In this document: in pieces, positions 41,419 through 49,994 of the stretch
Layout: every line of letters starts with the position of its first letter
Numbering within the stretch: the stretch's first letter is position 1
Assembly: GCA_900541045.1 (NCBI GenBank)
Contig: UQID01000018.1
Location: forward strand, 1 to 50,037
Length of the DNA stretch: 50,037 bases
Source of the DNA: an uncultured Collinsella sp.
Lineage (GTDB): Bacteria; Actinomycetota; Coriobacteriia; Coriobacteriales; Coriobacteriaceae
Direction: 5' to 3'
Made by a program: the position numbers and the translations under genes
Notes under the pieces: model-generated
What the model saw: only the letters and a program-made list of their open reading frames with translations
What the model was told of the DNA's origin: nothing
Databases searched by the model: none

Positions 41419-41658
41419 TTACCCTTCATTTTTCCATCCAAACGGGTCAAGCACCCAAAAAATCAGATCGAGCACGCCGCCGGTTATCATGGCGCCGGCA
41501 AGGGCCATGCAAACGTGCAGAGAGCTGACACTTCGGAGCACGTCGAACGGCCCCAGAACAGCCAGCAGCGCGACCGCTGCGCCGGCAAGGCACAACACGA
41601 GGCACGACCCCGCGTCCTTGACGCATTTCTTTGCGAGATGCTTGGTGTTGTCACTCAT
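41419..41658 (-). CDS. Small two-helix membrane protein
   Basis: 79 residues with two hydrophobic helices (about 15-34 and 46-66) and a short basic N-terminus. Unknown function. The start ATG at 41656-41658 is preceded by TAAGGAG at a slightly long spacing; the upstream open frame lacks support. It lies 40 bp before the phosphoesterase pair in the same direction and may belong to the same unit. Confidence 0.65.
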   Translation of the reverse strand: MSDNTKHLAKKCVKDAGSCLVLCLAGAAVALLAVLGPFDVLRSVSSLHVCMALAGAMITGGVLDLIFWVLDPFGWKNEG

Positions 41659-41776
41659 CAAAATCGAACTCCTTAGAGGGTCGTTGTTCAGGTACATGCC
41701 GCCGCGGCAGAGCAGGGCGGCAGAGTAAGTGTCACATGTCGTGCGGACACAGCTGAAAGCCCTCGCGCAAAAAACA

Positions 41777-41810
41777 GCGCGCCGCAGGATTCGCATCACC
41801 TGCGGCGCGC
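41777..41810 (-). terminator. Terminator of the DUF4143 ATPase gene
   Basis: Perfect 12-bp stem GCGCGCCGCAGG / CCTGCGGCGCGC with a 10-nt loop; on the minus strand it is followed by TGTTTTTTG. It lies 133 bp past the ATPase stop. Confidence 0.85.
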
Positions 41811-41812
41811 CG

Positions 41813-41848
41813 AAAATGATCCGCTTTCCTCCATCCCCAACGGATCAG
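41813..41848. repeat. GGGGATGGAGG palindromic repeat (variant B, inverted)
   Basis: AATGATCCGCTTTCCTCCAT then CCCCAACGGATCA; the reverse complement of the repeat at 38351-38387 with a few substitutions. Directly next to the ATPase terminator. Confidence 0.82.
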
Positions 41849-41943
41849 CTGAGTTGGTGCCGCCCGACGGAAAGGAAGAAGCCGGCGACATCACGAGCTG
41901 TGGCAATGTCGCTAGGCATAGAAAAAGACGCGCTCCAAACGCC

Positions 41944-43239
41944 CTAAGCCCCAAGCCTACCCATTAAGAAATCGACTGCAGAAACGATTTTGATGCCGTC
42001 GATGTCGGTCGGATGGCTCCCCTGACGAACGACGATGATCTTCTCGTAACCGCCCGTAATCTTCTCGAGCGACCTGAGCTCAAATGGACGCAGTTCGCGC
42101 TTGCGCGTCGCCTCCTCGTCAATCGACTCTGTGACCTGAATAAACTTACGATCCGAGCCGTCACCGATTGCAACGAAGTCGATTTCGGCATCTCGAAGAT
42201 GACCTGTGAAGACTTGGTATCCGTCATAGACAAGGCGATTGTAAACGGCATTTTCGAGAACACGCCCGCTGTCGCTGCCGCGATACCCATCCAAGAAAGC
42301 TCGAAGCCCCAGATCCTCAATGTAGAACTTGCCACCGGTCTTCAAAATGTCCCGACCCTTAATATCAAATCGGCGCGCGTGCGAGAAGATATAGGTCTCC
42401 TCAAGGGCAGACACACAAGTGTCCACGACGCCGTGCGAGGATTTCGCCCCGTTCTCTGCCAGCGTTCCAACGATCTTATTAATTGATGTCGGGTTTGAAA
42501 TGTTATCAGCCAAGTAGGAAGTGACGCGGTCGAGCACACTCCTGCTCGTCACCGACCGTCTACCCCGACGCGCCTCGCGAGCCAAAATGTCGCGCCCGAC
42601 GATTGTTTGGTACGTGCTCCAGATATAGTCCTTCATTTCCTGCTCCGGCAGTTTTGAAGCAGCGAGAAACGGCAGGCCTCCAAACACAAGATAACGGTCG
42701 AGAAGATCGTCGAGCGCAACAATGTCCTCCCGACCAAAAACAGCGAGCCTATTCGTGACGTCAGTCGGACCAAGAAAGTCGACATATTCCGAAAAAGTGA
42801 GCGGATGCATCCGAATCTCGACATATCTGCCCGAGATTAAGGTCGCAATCTCAGACGAGAGGAGAAAAGCATTCGAACCCGTAACGTATATATCGCAATC
42901 CCGGTCGACACGAAGTGCGTTAATCGCCTTCTCCCATCCGGCAACCTCCTGGAGCTCGTCGAAGAAGAGATAGCACCTTTTGCCCGCAGGCATTAGGCCG
43001 CCAACGTAGCGATAGAGCTCTCGCCAATCGCGCACACCCTCCAGCTCGAAAGATTCCATTTTAAAGGTTAATAGGCATTCGGATGGCACGCCGCCATCCT
43101 CCAAATGATTGCGCATCATGTCCAGAAGCGTCGACTTGCCGCAGCGACGCATGCCCGTCACGACCTTAATGACATCCGCGTCACGAAAGGCAATCAATTT
43201 TTCGAGATATCGATTTCTAGGGACCATCCGGCTGTTCAT
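41944..43239 (-). CDS. AAA-family ATPase with DUF4143 domain
   Basis: 431 residues. N-terminal AAA_14 ATPase: Walker A GMRRCGKST (29-37) and Walker B CYLFFDELQEV (near 89-99), with VTGSNAFLLSSE as sensor region. C-terminal DUF4143 has a restriction-endonuclease-like fold; the AEIDFVAIG ... KFIQVTES pattern has the Asp and the Q-x-x-x-S pair of its diverged catalytic site. Such proteins are common accessory genes of unknown role. The start ATG at 43237-43239 is taken; a GTG at 43269 lies inside the palindromic promoter region. Codon use is less GC-rich than the flanks. Divergent from the helicase gene. Confidence 0.87.
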   Translation of the reverse strand: MNSRMVPRNRYLEKLIAFRDADVIKVVTGMRRCGKSTLLDMMRNHLEDGGVPSECLLTFKMESFELEGVRDWRELYRYVGGLMPAGKRCYLFFDELQEVAGWEKAINALRVDRDCDIYVTGSNAFLLSSEIATLISGRYVEIRMHPLTFSEYVDFLGPTDVTNRLAVFGREDIVALDDLLDRYLVFGGLPFLAASKLPEQEMKDYIWSTYQTIVGRDILAREARRGRRSVTSRSVLDRVTSYLADNISNPTSINKIVGTLAENGAKSSHGVVDTCVSALEETYIFSHARRFDIKGRDILKTGGKFYIEDLGLRAFLDGYRGSDSGRVLENAVYNRLVYDGYQVFTGHLRDAEIDFVAIGDGSDRKFIQVTESIDEEATRKRELRPFELRSLEKITGGYEKIIVVRQGSHPTDIDGIKIVSAVDFLMGRLGA

Positions 43240-43254
43240 CGTTCGCCCCAATCT

Positions 43255-43326
43255 GCAAGTTTTTCTCACAGCATGACAAAAACTTGCGAATTATGCAAGT
43301 TTTTCTTACAAGTGACAAAAACTTGC
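43255..43326. promoter_or_regulatory. Two tandem palindromes upstream of the DUF4143 ATPase
   Basis: Unit 1 (43255-43287) and unit 2 (43295-43326) each run GCAAGTTTTTC ... GACAAAAACTTGC, forming inverted repeats of about 10-11 bp. The units are near-identical and 40 bp apart. They fill the start of the 302-bp gap between the divergent ATPase and helicase genes and look like operators or a repeat insertion; the rest of the gap (43327-43541) shows nothing else clear. Confidence 0.75.
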
Positions 43327-43541
43327 AGAATCGTCTCCGGGTCATTTGCAACCGGATTCAGGCGAGGCCACGCCAAGGCGCAGACAACGGACGACGCTGG
43401 GCCGTGGAAGTCGCTTGCTATTGAGAGTACGTCTCCTCCCAACCACCTATAAAACGAGACCGGAAAGAAAAGCCGCCCAAAACACGAACGATCGATCTGT
43501 TATCCTGGCGCCAACATAGTCTTTCGAAAGGTTTGGCCGGG

Positions 43542-46403
43542 ATGACTACGCAGCAGCAGATTGATATTGAATTCGACTCGCTTGCACGCGAGAACGATTC
43601 ACCCAAGCTCATCGCCAACTCGAAGGCGACAGGCGGAACACTACTATCCGTTATGAAGGAGCAGCTCTCAACCTGCGGCTCTTTTGACTTTTGCGTAGCG
43701 TTTGTTGCAGACGGCGGCCTTCAAATCCTGGTCGAGACGTTCCAGGAGCTCAAGCAGCGTGGCATTAAGGGCAGGCTGCTCACGTCCACCTATCTCAACT
43801 TCAACTCACCCGATGTCTTTCGCAAGCTCCTGGAATACGACAACATGGAAGTTCGCGTATTCCAGGGTAATTTGCATGCCAAGGGATACATTTTTGATAA
43901 GGGCGAAACCAGCACGGTCATCGTCGGCAGCTCCAACATGACGCAGACCGCTCTCACCTGCAATAAAGAATGGAATGTGCTGTACCAGACTGTCGAGAAC
44001 AGCCGCCTACTCAACGAACTGAGGGGCGAGTTCAATTCGTTGTGGAACGATACCTCAACCGTTTTGCTTTCCCAAGACTGGATTGAGAACTATGCCGCAT
44101 ATCGATCGGCACGTCCGCCAAAGCCCAAATCGAAACCGACATTCAAATCTGCGGAAACGCCGGCGCAGAATGACCTCGAAGAAATCAAGCCCAATAAAAT
44201 GCAGCAGCGCGCCCTTGAGGCGCTCGGTGCAATCCACCGCAAGGACGAGACCCGCGCCCTGCTGGTCTCGGCAACCGGCACCGGCAAGACCTTCCTTTCG
44301 GCGTTCGACGTGCTCGCAACTAAACCCCGGCGCGTCCTCTTTCTTGCGCACCGTCGGCGCATTATCGACGCCTCCCGCGCAAGCTACGAACGCCTCTTAG
44401 GTAGTACCTATACGTTCGACACCTATCAAACTGGCAAGAATATAAGCAATGCTACCTGCGTGTTTGCCATGTGTTCTTCGGTCGCCAAACATCTGAGCGA
44501 TTTCCGTCCCGATGAGTTCGACTACATCGTTATCGACGAGGCCCACCGCACGGGATCCCAGGGTTACCAATCCATCATGTCGCACTTTACGCCTCGGTTT
44601 TATCTGGGCATGACCGCTACACCCAATCGCACCGACGGCTATGACGTCTTTGCCCTTTTCAATCACGTCATCGCGTTCCAGATCACGCTGCAGGACGCTT
44701 TGGCCGAGGAGATGCTTGCCCCCTTCCATTATTTTGGCATTCACGATCTGGAGATTGACGACGAAACGGTCGAAGATATCGCCCTGTTCGGGCGTTTGAC
44801 GTCCGACGAGCGCGTGCGTCATATCACCGAGAAGATCGAAGAATATAGCGTCACCAAAAGCAATCGCAGGGGCTTAATTTTTTGCAATCGAAACGCCGAG
44901 GCCAAGGAACTGTCACACAAATTCAACGCTCTCGGATATCGAACGGTTGCGATTAGCGGTCAAGATTCCGATGAGGTCCGCGATGCCGCGATCAGCCGAC
45001 TTGAAGCCGGCGAGCTCGAGTACATTTTCTCGGTCGATATCATGAACGAAGGCGTCGACATCCCCTCGCTCAATCAGATCATCATGCTTCGACGCACCGA
45101 CTCCGCAATCATCTTTATTCAGCAGCTCGGACGAGGTTTGCGCCTGAATGATGATAAGGAATACGCACTGGTGCTCGACTTTATTGGCAACTACCAGAGC
45201 AACTTCTTGGTGCCCATCGCGCTTTCGGGTGACAAGACGTATAACAAAGACCGCCTGCGCCGTCTTGTTCAAGAGGGCGATTCGGCGATCCCCGGATGCT
45301 CGACCGTGAGCTTCGATCGTATTTCCGAGGCACGCATTTACAAGGCCATCGACGGCGGCGATTTCACCTCCGTCAGGTTTTTGAAAAACGAATATCTCGA
45401 CTTACGTCAAAAACTCGGCAAGATCCCCTCGCTGCTCGAATTTGATCGTAACGGCTCTATCGATCCGCTGCTTATCTTCAAGAATAGCGGCTTAGGCTCC
45501 TACCACGCATTTCTTTCCAAATACGAGCCGGACTACACGGTTCAATTTTCCTCTGATCAAACCAAGATTCTCAAATTTATTTCGCAAAAGCTCGCCGCGG
45601 GCAAGCGATTCGAAGACCTCTATTTGCTTCAAACGCTCGTCGAAGCCGGACACGAGGGCTATCGGCATATGCGCGAGGCCGCGCTTAGGAACTATCGCAC
45701 GCAGCTTAAGGACAGCGCGGTTAGGTCGGCAATTGCAGTCCTTAAGGGCGACTTCGCCACTCCCAAGGATTTCGTGTCCCTGCTTATCGATGATGGAACC
45801 GGCCCTCGACTGACCGAAGTGTTTGCGAGCGCCCTGCGCAACGCAGAGTTCAAGCGTCAGATTCTCGAGGTGCTGGATTTTGGTATTGTGCGTAACCGAC
45901 TCGACTATGCCGAGACGTATGAAAACACAAATTTCGTTCTCAACGCCAAGTACACGTACGAAGAGGTTTGCCGTCTGATGAACTGGCAAAAGAACATCAA
46001 CGGCCAAAATCTTGGCGGCTATTTTTACGACGAGAAGACCAATACATTCCCCGTGTTTATTAACTATGACAAGGCGCCCGACATTAGTGAGTCAATTCAG
46101 TATGAAGACCGCTTTGTTTCGCCGAGCAAGCTCATCGCAATCTCGAAGGGCAACCGCAAGCTCAACTCCCCCGAGATTCTGCGACTGCAGGCATGGCCGG
46201 GAAACGGCCTGAAGACGTATTTGTTTATGCGAAAGAACAAGGACGATAAGGGTGGCAAGGAGTTCTATTTCTTAGGCGAAATGCATCCGACCGGCGAGTT
46301 CGAAGCTATTAAACTAAGAGCGGCGACAACGCCGTCGAAATCGAATATGAGCTCAATGCGCCCGTGGGGCAGGACGTTTACGAGTTTATGCTCAGCGATT
46401 TGA
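43542..46403 (+). CDS. PLD nuclease - DEAD/DEAH helicase - DUF3427 protein, 3' frameshifted
   Basis: 953 residues as read. Domains in order: phospholipase-D-type nuclease (HAK at 112-114, then SSNMT at 130-134); superfamily 2 helicase (Walker A ATGTGKT 244-250, DEAH 332-335, TAT 358-360, and QQLGRGLRL as motif VI); a long C-terminal region ending in DUF3427. This architecture recurs on bacterial islands and is suspected in DNA repair or defence. Start ATG 43542 has AAAGG ten bases upstream. The end is broken: a one-base loss near 46317-46319 shifts the frame, and the expected tail (SGDNAVEIEYELNAPVGQ onward) continues in another frame to a stop at 46417. The frame as read stops at 46403 with about 28 wrong residues. 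Confidence 0.88.
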   Translation: MTTQQQIDIEFDSLARENDSPKLIANSKATGGTLLSVMKEQLSTCGSFDFCVAFVADGGLQILVETFQELKQRGIKGRLLTSTYLNFNSPDVFRKLLEYDNMEVRVFQGNLHAKGYIFDKGETSTVIVGSSNMTQTALTCNKEWNVLYQTVENSRLLNELRGEFNSLWNDTSTVLLSQDWIENYAAYRSARPPKPKSKPTFKSAETPAQNDLEEIKPNKMQQRALEALGAIHRKDETRALLVSATGTGKTFLSAFDVLATKPRRVLFLAHRRRIIDASRASYERLLGSTYTFDTYQTGKNISNATCVFAMCSSVAKHLSDFRPDEFDYIVIDEAHRTGSQGYQSIMSHFTPRFYLGMTATPNRTDGYDVFALFNHVIAFQITLQDALAEEMLAPFHYFGIHDLEIDDETVEDIALFGRLTSDERVRHITEKIEEYSVTKSNRRGLIFCNRNAEAKELSHKFNALGYRTVAISGQDSDEVRDAAISRLEAGELEYIFSVDIMNEGVDIPSLNQIIMLRRTDSAIIFIQQLGRGLRLNDDKEYALVLDFIGNYQSNFLVPIALSGDKTYNKDRLRRLVQEGDSAIPGCSTVSFDRISEARIYKAIDGGDFTSVRFLKNEYLDLRQKLGKIPSLLEFDRNGSIDPLLIFKNSGLGSYHAFLSKYEPDYTVQFSSDQTKILKFISQKLAAGKRFEDLYLLQTLVEAGHEGYRHMREAALRNYRTQLKDSAVRSAIAVLKGDFATPKDFVSLLIDDGTGPRLTEVFASALRNAEFKRQILEVLDFGIVRNRLDYAETYENTNFVLNAKYTYEEVCRLMNWQKNINGQNLGGYFYDEKTNTFPVFINYDKAPDISESIQYEDRFVSPSKLIAISKGNRKLNSPEILRLQAWPGNGLKTYLFMRKNKDDKGGKEFYFLGEMHPTGEFEAIKLRAATTPSKSNMSSMRPWGRTFTSLCSAI

Positions 46404-46420
46404 GTGAGGCAGAGTGACAA

Positions 46421-46455
46421 AAAGGGGCGAGGCACCATGTGGCGCCCGCCCCTTT
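46421..46455. terminator. Terminator between helicase and NUDIX genes
   Basis: AAAGGGGCG (46421-46429) / CGCCCCTTT (46447-46455) with inner complementary bases. It lies between the two convergent stops and serves both. Confidence 0.85.
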
Positions 46456-46456
46456 C

Positions 46457-46852
46457 TTACTTAAGCCCGAGTTTCTTTTCAAGCTCCCTAACGACTTTAA
46501 CGTCAGCCGGAAGCCAATCGACATCCCACAGGTTATTGGTATCGAGCCACTTCATGTCCTCGTGAGCGTGCTCTTTGAACTCCCCGGAAAGGATGTTAGC
46601 CAGGTAACACTGCATCGACAGGTGGAACGTCTCGTAATCGTGTTCGACCGTGCAAAGATAGTCGAGGTTACCGATCGTGACCTCGAGCTCTTCTTGAATC
46701 TCGCGCACAATTGCCTGCTCGCCGGTCTCGCCCAGCTCGAGCTTGCCGCCCGGAAATTCCCAGCCGTCTTTAAACTCGCCATAGCCGCGCTGACAGCTCA
46801 GGATTTTTCCGTCCTTCTGAATAACCGCTGCTGCAACATTGATTGATTTCAT
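46457..46852 (-). CDS. NUDIX hydrolase (MutT-like nucleoside triphosphate pyrophosphatase)
   Basis: 131 residues. NUDIX box GGKLELGETGEQAIVREI followed by QEEL (G-x5-E-x7-R-E-U-x-E-E), with the final box glycine replaced. It resembles 8-oxo-dGTP diphosphatase and (deoxy)NTP pyrophosphohydrolases that clean the nucleotide pool; substrate unproven. Start ATG at 46850-46852 with GGAGAGG ten bases upstream. It converges on the PLD-helicase with only 40 bp between true stops. Confidence 0.92.
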   Translation of the reverse strand: MKSINVAAAVIQKDGKILSCQRGYGEFKDGWEFPGGKLELGETGEQAIVREIQEELEVTIGNLDYLCTVEHDYETFHLSMQCYLANILSGEFKEHAHEDMKWLDTNNLWDVDWLPADVKVVRELEKKLGLK

Positions 46853-46986
46853 AACTAGTTATCACCTCTCCAGTTGAGCCCAACCAGTATAGGTGATCGA
46901 CCGCCCGCCATGTCCCAGTCGCCTCAAAACCACCTGCTCGACCAACCCATAACGCCGTTTTGCACCGGCACCCCATCCCCCGCTAT

Positions 46987-47169
46987 CGAGGTCTAATACT
47001 TTTCCGCGAAGTGAACGTCTGTTTTTGGACCCCTGAAGCATCCACATTTTTCGTCGGCAAAATCGCAGGATTCCAGCACCGAAACCGCAGGAAACGGCAC
47101 CTCTAAAGTGTCGATGCTTCGGGGGTCCGATTTAGCTCGTTCACTTCTCGGGAAAAGTATTAGACCTCG
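46987..47169. repeat. 183-bp element with about 65-bp imperfect inverted repeats
   Basis: Left arm (46987 to about 47051) and right arm (about 47105-47169) are reverse complements with roughly 15 differences. Shared blocks are CGAGGTCTAATACTTTTCC, GAAGTGAACG and GGACCCC-GAAGCAT. The centre has two CGCAGGA copies. It contains no complete gene. It sits in the 559-bp gap 46853-47411; the rest of the gap shows only the promoter at 47271-47298. MITE-like remnant or structured RNA; undecided. Confidence 0.85.
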
Positions 47170-47270
47170 TCGGCAGCAGCCCAAAAGGTGAGTCGTTTCT
47201 CCCCCGCGCAACCCAATAGACACATTCCGCTCCTCCCTCACACCACCCAAAAACTCATCCAACATTAATC

Positions 47271-47298
47271 TTGGCTCAAGAATCGCTTAATCTATAAC
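47271..47298 (+). promoter_or_regulatory. Promoter of the DUF4342/two-component unit
   Basis: TTGGCT (47271-47276), 16 bp, TATAAC (47293-47298). A second box CTATAGA follows at 47304. About 113 bp upstream of the DUF4342 start. Confidence 0.45.
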
Positions 47299-47411
47299 CT
47301 GCACTATAGAGTTCGACCAAGGGCGGGGCGGTGCCACGCAAGCCGCCGAACGCAGCGCTCGCGCCCGGGCAGATCGCCCGGCGTCGCGCCCATCGAACGA
47401 AAGGACAGGTC

Positions 47412-47954
47412 ATGGACGACCTCGAAAAAGTTGAAACCATCCGCACCAAGTGCAACGTGAGCTACACCGATGCCAAGGCCGCGCTCGACGCTGCCGACGG
47501 CAACGTTCTGGATGCCATCATTTGGTTCGAGTCGCAAGGCAAGACCCAGACCACGTCGGCGCACGCCGCCACCGAGTCCGCGCCAGTCGATGAGCCCTCG
47601 GCCGAGATGGTCGCCGCGCAGGCCGCCTACGAAAAGTCGAGCGAAAAGACCGACTTCTCCAAGAAGATGGACAGCGTGTGGGAGTACCTCAAAAAGCTCT
47701 TCCGCCTGAGCCTGGACACCAAGTTTATCGCCACGCGCCGCGGTGCGATCATCCTCAACATCCCCATCCTGATCCCCATCGTCGCGCTGTTTGCTTGGGG
47801 CGCCACGATATGGCTGATGCTGATTGGTCTGTTCTTTGGCATGCGCTACCGCATCGACAGCGACGGCGACGTGCCCGGCAGCATCAACAACCTTATGAAT
47901 CACGCCGCCGATGCCGCGGACGACATCAAGCAAAATCTGAACGACGACAAGTAA
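47412..47954 (+). CDS. DUF4342 UBA-like membrane protein
   Basis: 180 residues. The N-terminal 50 residues form a UBA-like three-helix domain like that of EF-Ts (VETIRTKCNVSYTDAKAAL ... GNVLDAIIWF), then a linker and one or two hydrophobic helices near 115-145. The DUF4342 family is of unknown function. Start ATG at 47412 with AAGGACAGG upstream; the longer frame from 47331 is rejected. It lies 18 bp before the response regulator, so is probably in the same operon. Confidence 0.85.
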   Translation: MDDLEKVETIRTKCNVSYTDAKAALDAADGNVLDAIIWFESQGKTQTTSAHAATESAPVDEPSAEMVAAQAAYEKSSEKTDFSKKMDSVWEYLKKLFRLSLDTKFIATRRGAIILNIPILIPIVALFAWGATIWLMLIGLFFGMRYRIDSDGDVPGSINNLMNHAADAADDIKQNLNDDK

Positions 47955-47972
47955 TCGCAGACGGGGGCACGC

Positions 47973-48758
47973 ATGGCACGGATCCTGATCGTAGAGGACG
48001 AGGAGAAAATCGCCCGCTTTGTGACGCTCGAGCTGGAGCACGAGGGCTACCAGGTGGAGCACGCCGCCGACGGCCGCACCGCCGTGGACCTGGCACTGGA
48101 GCGCGACTACGATCTGATTCTGCTCGATGTGCTGTTGCCGCAACTCAACGGCATGGAGGTCCTGCGGCGTGTCCGCAAGCACAAGGACGTGCCGGTGATC
48201 ATGGTCACCGCGCGCGATGCCGTGATGGATAAGGTTGCCGGGCTCGATGCCGGCGCCGATGATTACCTGACCAAGCCGTTTGCGATCGAGGAGCTGTTCG
48301 CACGGATTCGCGTGGCGCTGAAGCGCTCGGAGGCCGCGCGGACGGCTTCGGGCGTTGGCGACGCCGGCGCCAGGGCTGGCGTAGCGAGCGGCACGGCCGC
48401 CGGTATCGCCACAATGTCCCCGGCAACCGACACGGCCCAGACCGCTGCCGCGCCCTCCCCCGCCGCGCTTACCGTTGACTCGGTTGCGCTCGACCCCAAC
48501 CGCCGCGAAGTCACGGTCGGCGGCTCGCCCATCGCACTCACGGCTCGCGAGTTCGACGTCCTCGCCCTGCTTATGGCGCATGCCGAGACCGTGCTCACGC
48601 GCGAGCGCATCGCGCACGAAGCGCTGGGCTACGAATACGTGGGCGACACCAACAACGTCGACGTGCACATTGCGCACCTGCGCGCCAAGATCGAAGACGC
48701 CGGCAGCGCCCGCATCATCCAGACCGTGCGCGGGGTGGGCTATGTCTGCCGCGCGTAA
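47973..48758 (+). CDS. OmpR-family response regulator
   Basis: 261 residues. Receiver domain: EDEE acidic pair at 8-11, phosphoacceptor Asp in LILLDVLLP, MVTARD and the Lys in YLTKPFA; then an unusually long Ala/Ser/Gly-rich linker (about 45 residues), then a winged-helix domain (LTAREFDVLALL ... QTVRGVGYVCRA). Target genes unknown. The end overlaps the kinase start by 17 bp, so the pair is translationally coupled. Good ribosome site GGGGGCAC is weak but present. Confidence 0.92.
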   Translation: MARILIVEDEEKIARFVTLELEHEGYQVEHAADGRTAVDLALERDYDLILLDVLLPQLNGMEVLRRVRKHKDVPVIMVTARDAVMDKVAGLDAGADDYLTKPFAIEELFARIRVALKRSEAARTASGVGDAGARAGVASGTAAGIATMSPATDTAQTAAAPSPAALTVDSVALDPNRREVTVGGSPIALTAREFDVLALLMAHAETVLTRERIAHEALGYEYVGDTNNVDVHIAHLRAKIEDAGSARIIQTVRGVGYVCRA

Positions 48759-49994
48759 CACCGAGGCCAAGCGCGTCACCTCCATCGCCCGCGCCATCAA
48801 CTGGGGCTATATGTGGTGCCGCTTGATGAGCTACGTCTGGCTCGATCTGCTGCTGATGGTGATTGCGGCGGCGATCCTCGTCTATGGATACAACCAGACG
48901 CTGCCCGACAGCGCGTTTACCGCAGGCTGGATTCCCGGCGCCACCGTTCACGGCATGTCGCTGACGCCCGCGCGCGGCTGGGACCTGACAACGCTCACCT
49001 ATACCGTCGAGCTTGCGCGCACCAGCAAGACCTTCCCCCTCGCGCAGGACCTCGTCACGCTATGGCCTCTCTACCTTGTCGTTGTGGGTTGGCAGGTCAT
49101 CAGCGTGCTCAACATGCTCGGCGGCGCGAGGCGCGTGCGCCGCACCATGGCGCCGCTCAACGACCTGGCCTTGCGCGTGGACGAGCTCGGCCGCATGCAG
49201 CTCTCCGGCGGCAAGATGGAAACGCTGGAGCAGGCCATCGAGCGCGCAAGCGTCGACTCGCCGAGCGTCACCACCGGCGACGCCGACCTGGCAAGCATCG
49301 AGGTCGCACTCAACCGCCTGCTGCGCCAGATGCAAGAGGCCAAGCTGCAGCAGATGCGCTTTGTCAACGATGCAAGCCACGAGCTGCGCACGCCCATCGC
49401 GGTGATTCAGGGCTACGTAAACATGCTCGACCGCTGGGGCAAAGACGACCCGGACGTGCTGACGGAATCCATCGCGTCCCTTAAAGCCGAAAGCGAGCAC
49501 ATGCAGGAGCTCGTGGAGCAGCTGCTGTTTTTGGCGCGCGGCGATGCCGGGCGCACGGTCCTGCGGCGCGCGAATACCAACCTGGCCGCATTGGTCGGCG
49601 AGGTATGCGAGGAATCGCAGATGATCGATACCGAGCACACGTATCGGCTGGCGTACGACACCACGCTTGCCAACGACCCGCGCTGCGACGCATCTGTCGA
49701 CGTGGCGCTCGTGAAGCAGGCTCTGCGCGTGATCGTGCAAAACGCTGCCAAGTACTCGGGTGCGGGAACGACCGTCACGTTTGGCATAACGCCCGATGCG
49801 GGCACGGGTACGATCGACATAAGTGTTGAGGACGAGGGCATCGGCATGAACCAGGAATCCGCAGCTCACGCGTTTGAACGGTTCTACCGCGCCGACAACG
49901 CACGCGATGCCGGCGCGCAGGGCTCGGGTCTGGGGCTCGCCATCGCCAAGTGGATCGTCGATAGCCATGGCGGCGTCATTGGCCTGACCTCAGT
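48742..49994 (+). CDS. Sensor histidine kinase, 3' truncated at the assembly end
   Basis: About 417 residues visible. Two transmembrane helices (about 37-55 and 105-126) enclose an outside domain of about 50 residues. A HAMP-like region follows, then HisKA with the His in FVNDASHELRTPI, QNAAKY (N box), DEGIGMN (G1), FERFYRAD (F) and GSGLGLAIAKWIV (G2). Its start ATG at 48742 lies inside the response-regulator gene. Genomic sequence ends at 49994; the last frame residues beyond that are encoded by adapter, so the true C-terminus is missing. Confidence 0.92.

Noticed and set aside
46310..46322. Programmed -1 frameshifting in the helicase gene.
   Set aside because: No slippery X-XXY-YYZ heptamer or downstream structure is visible at the junction; mutation or read error is simpler.
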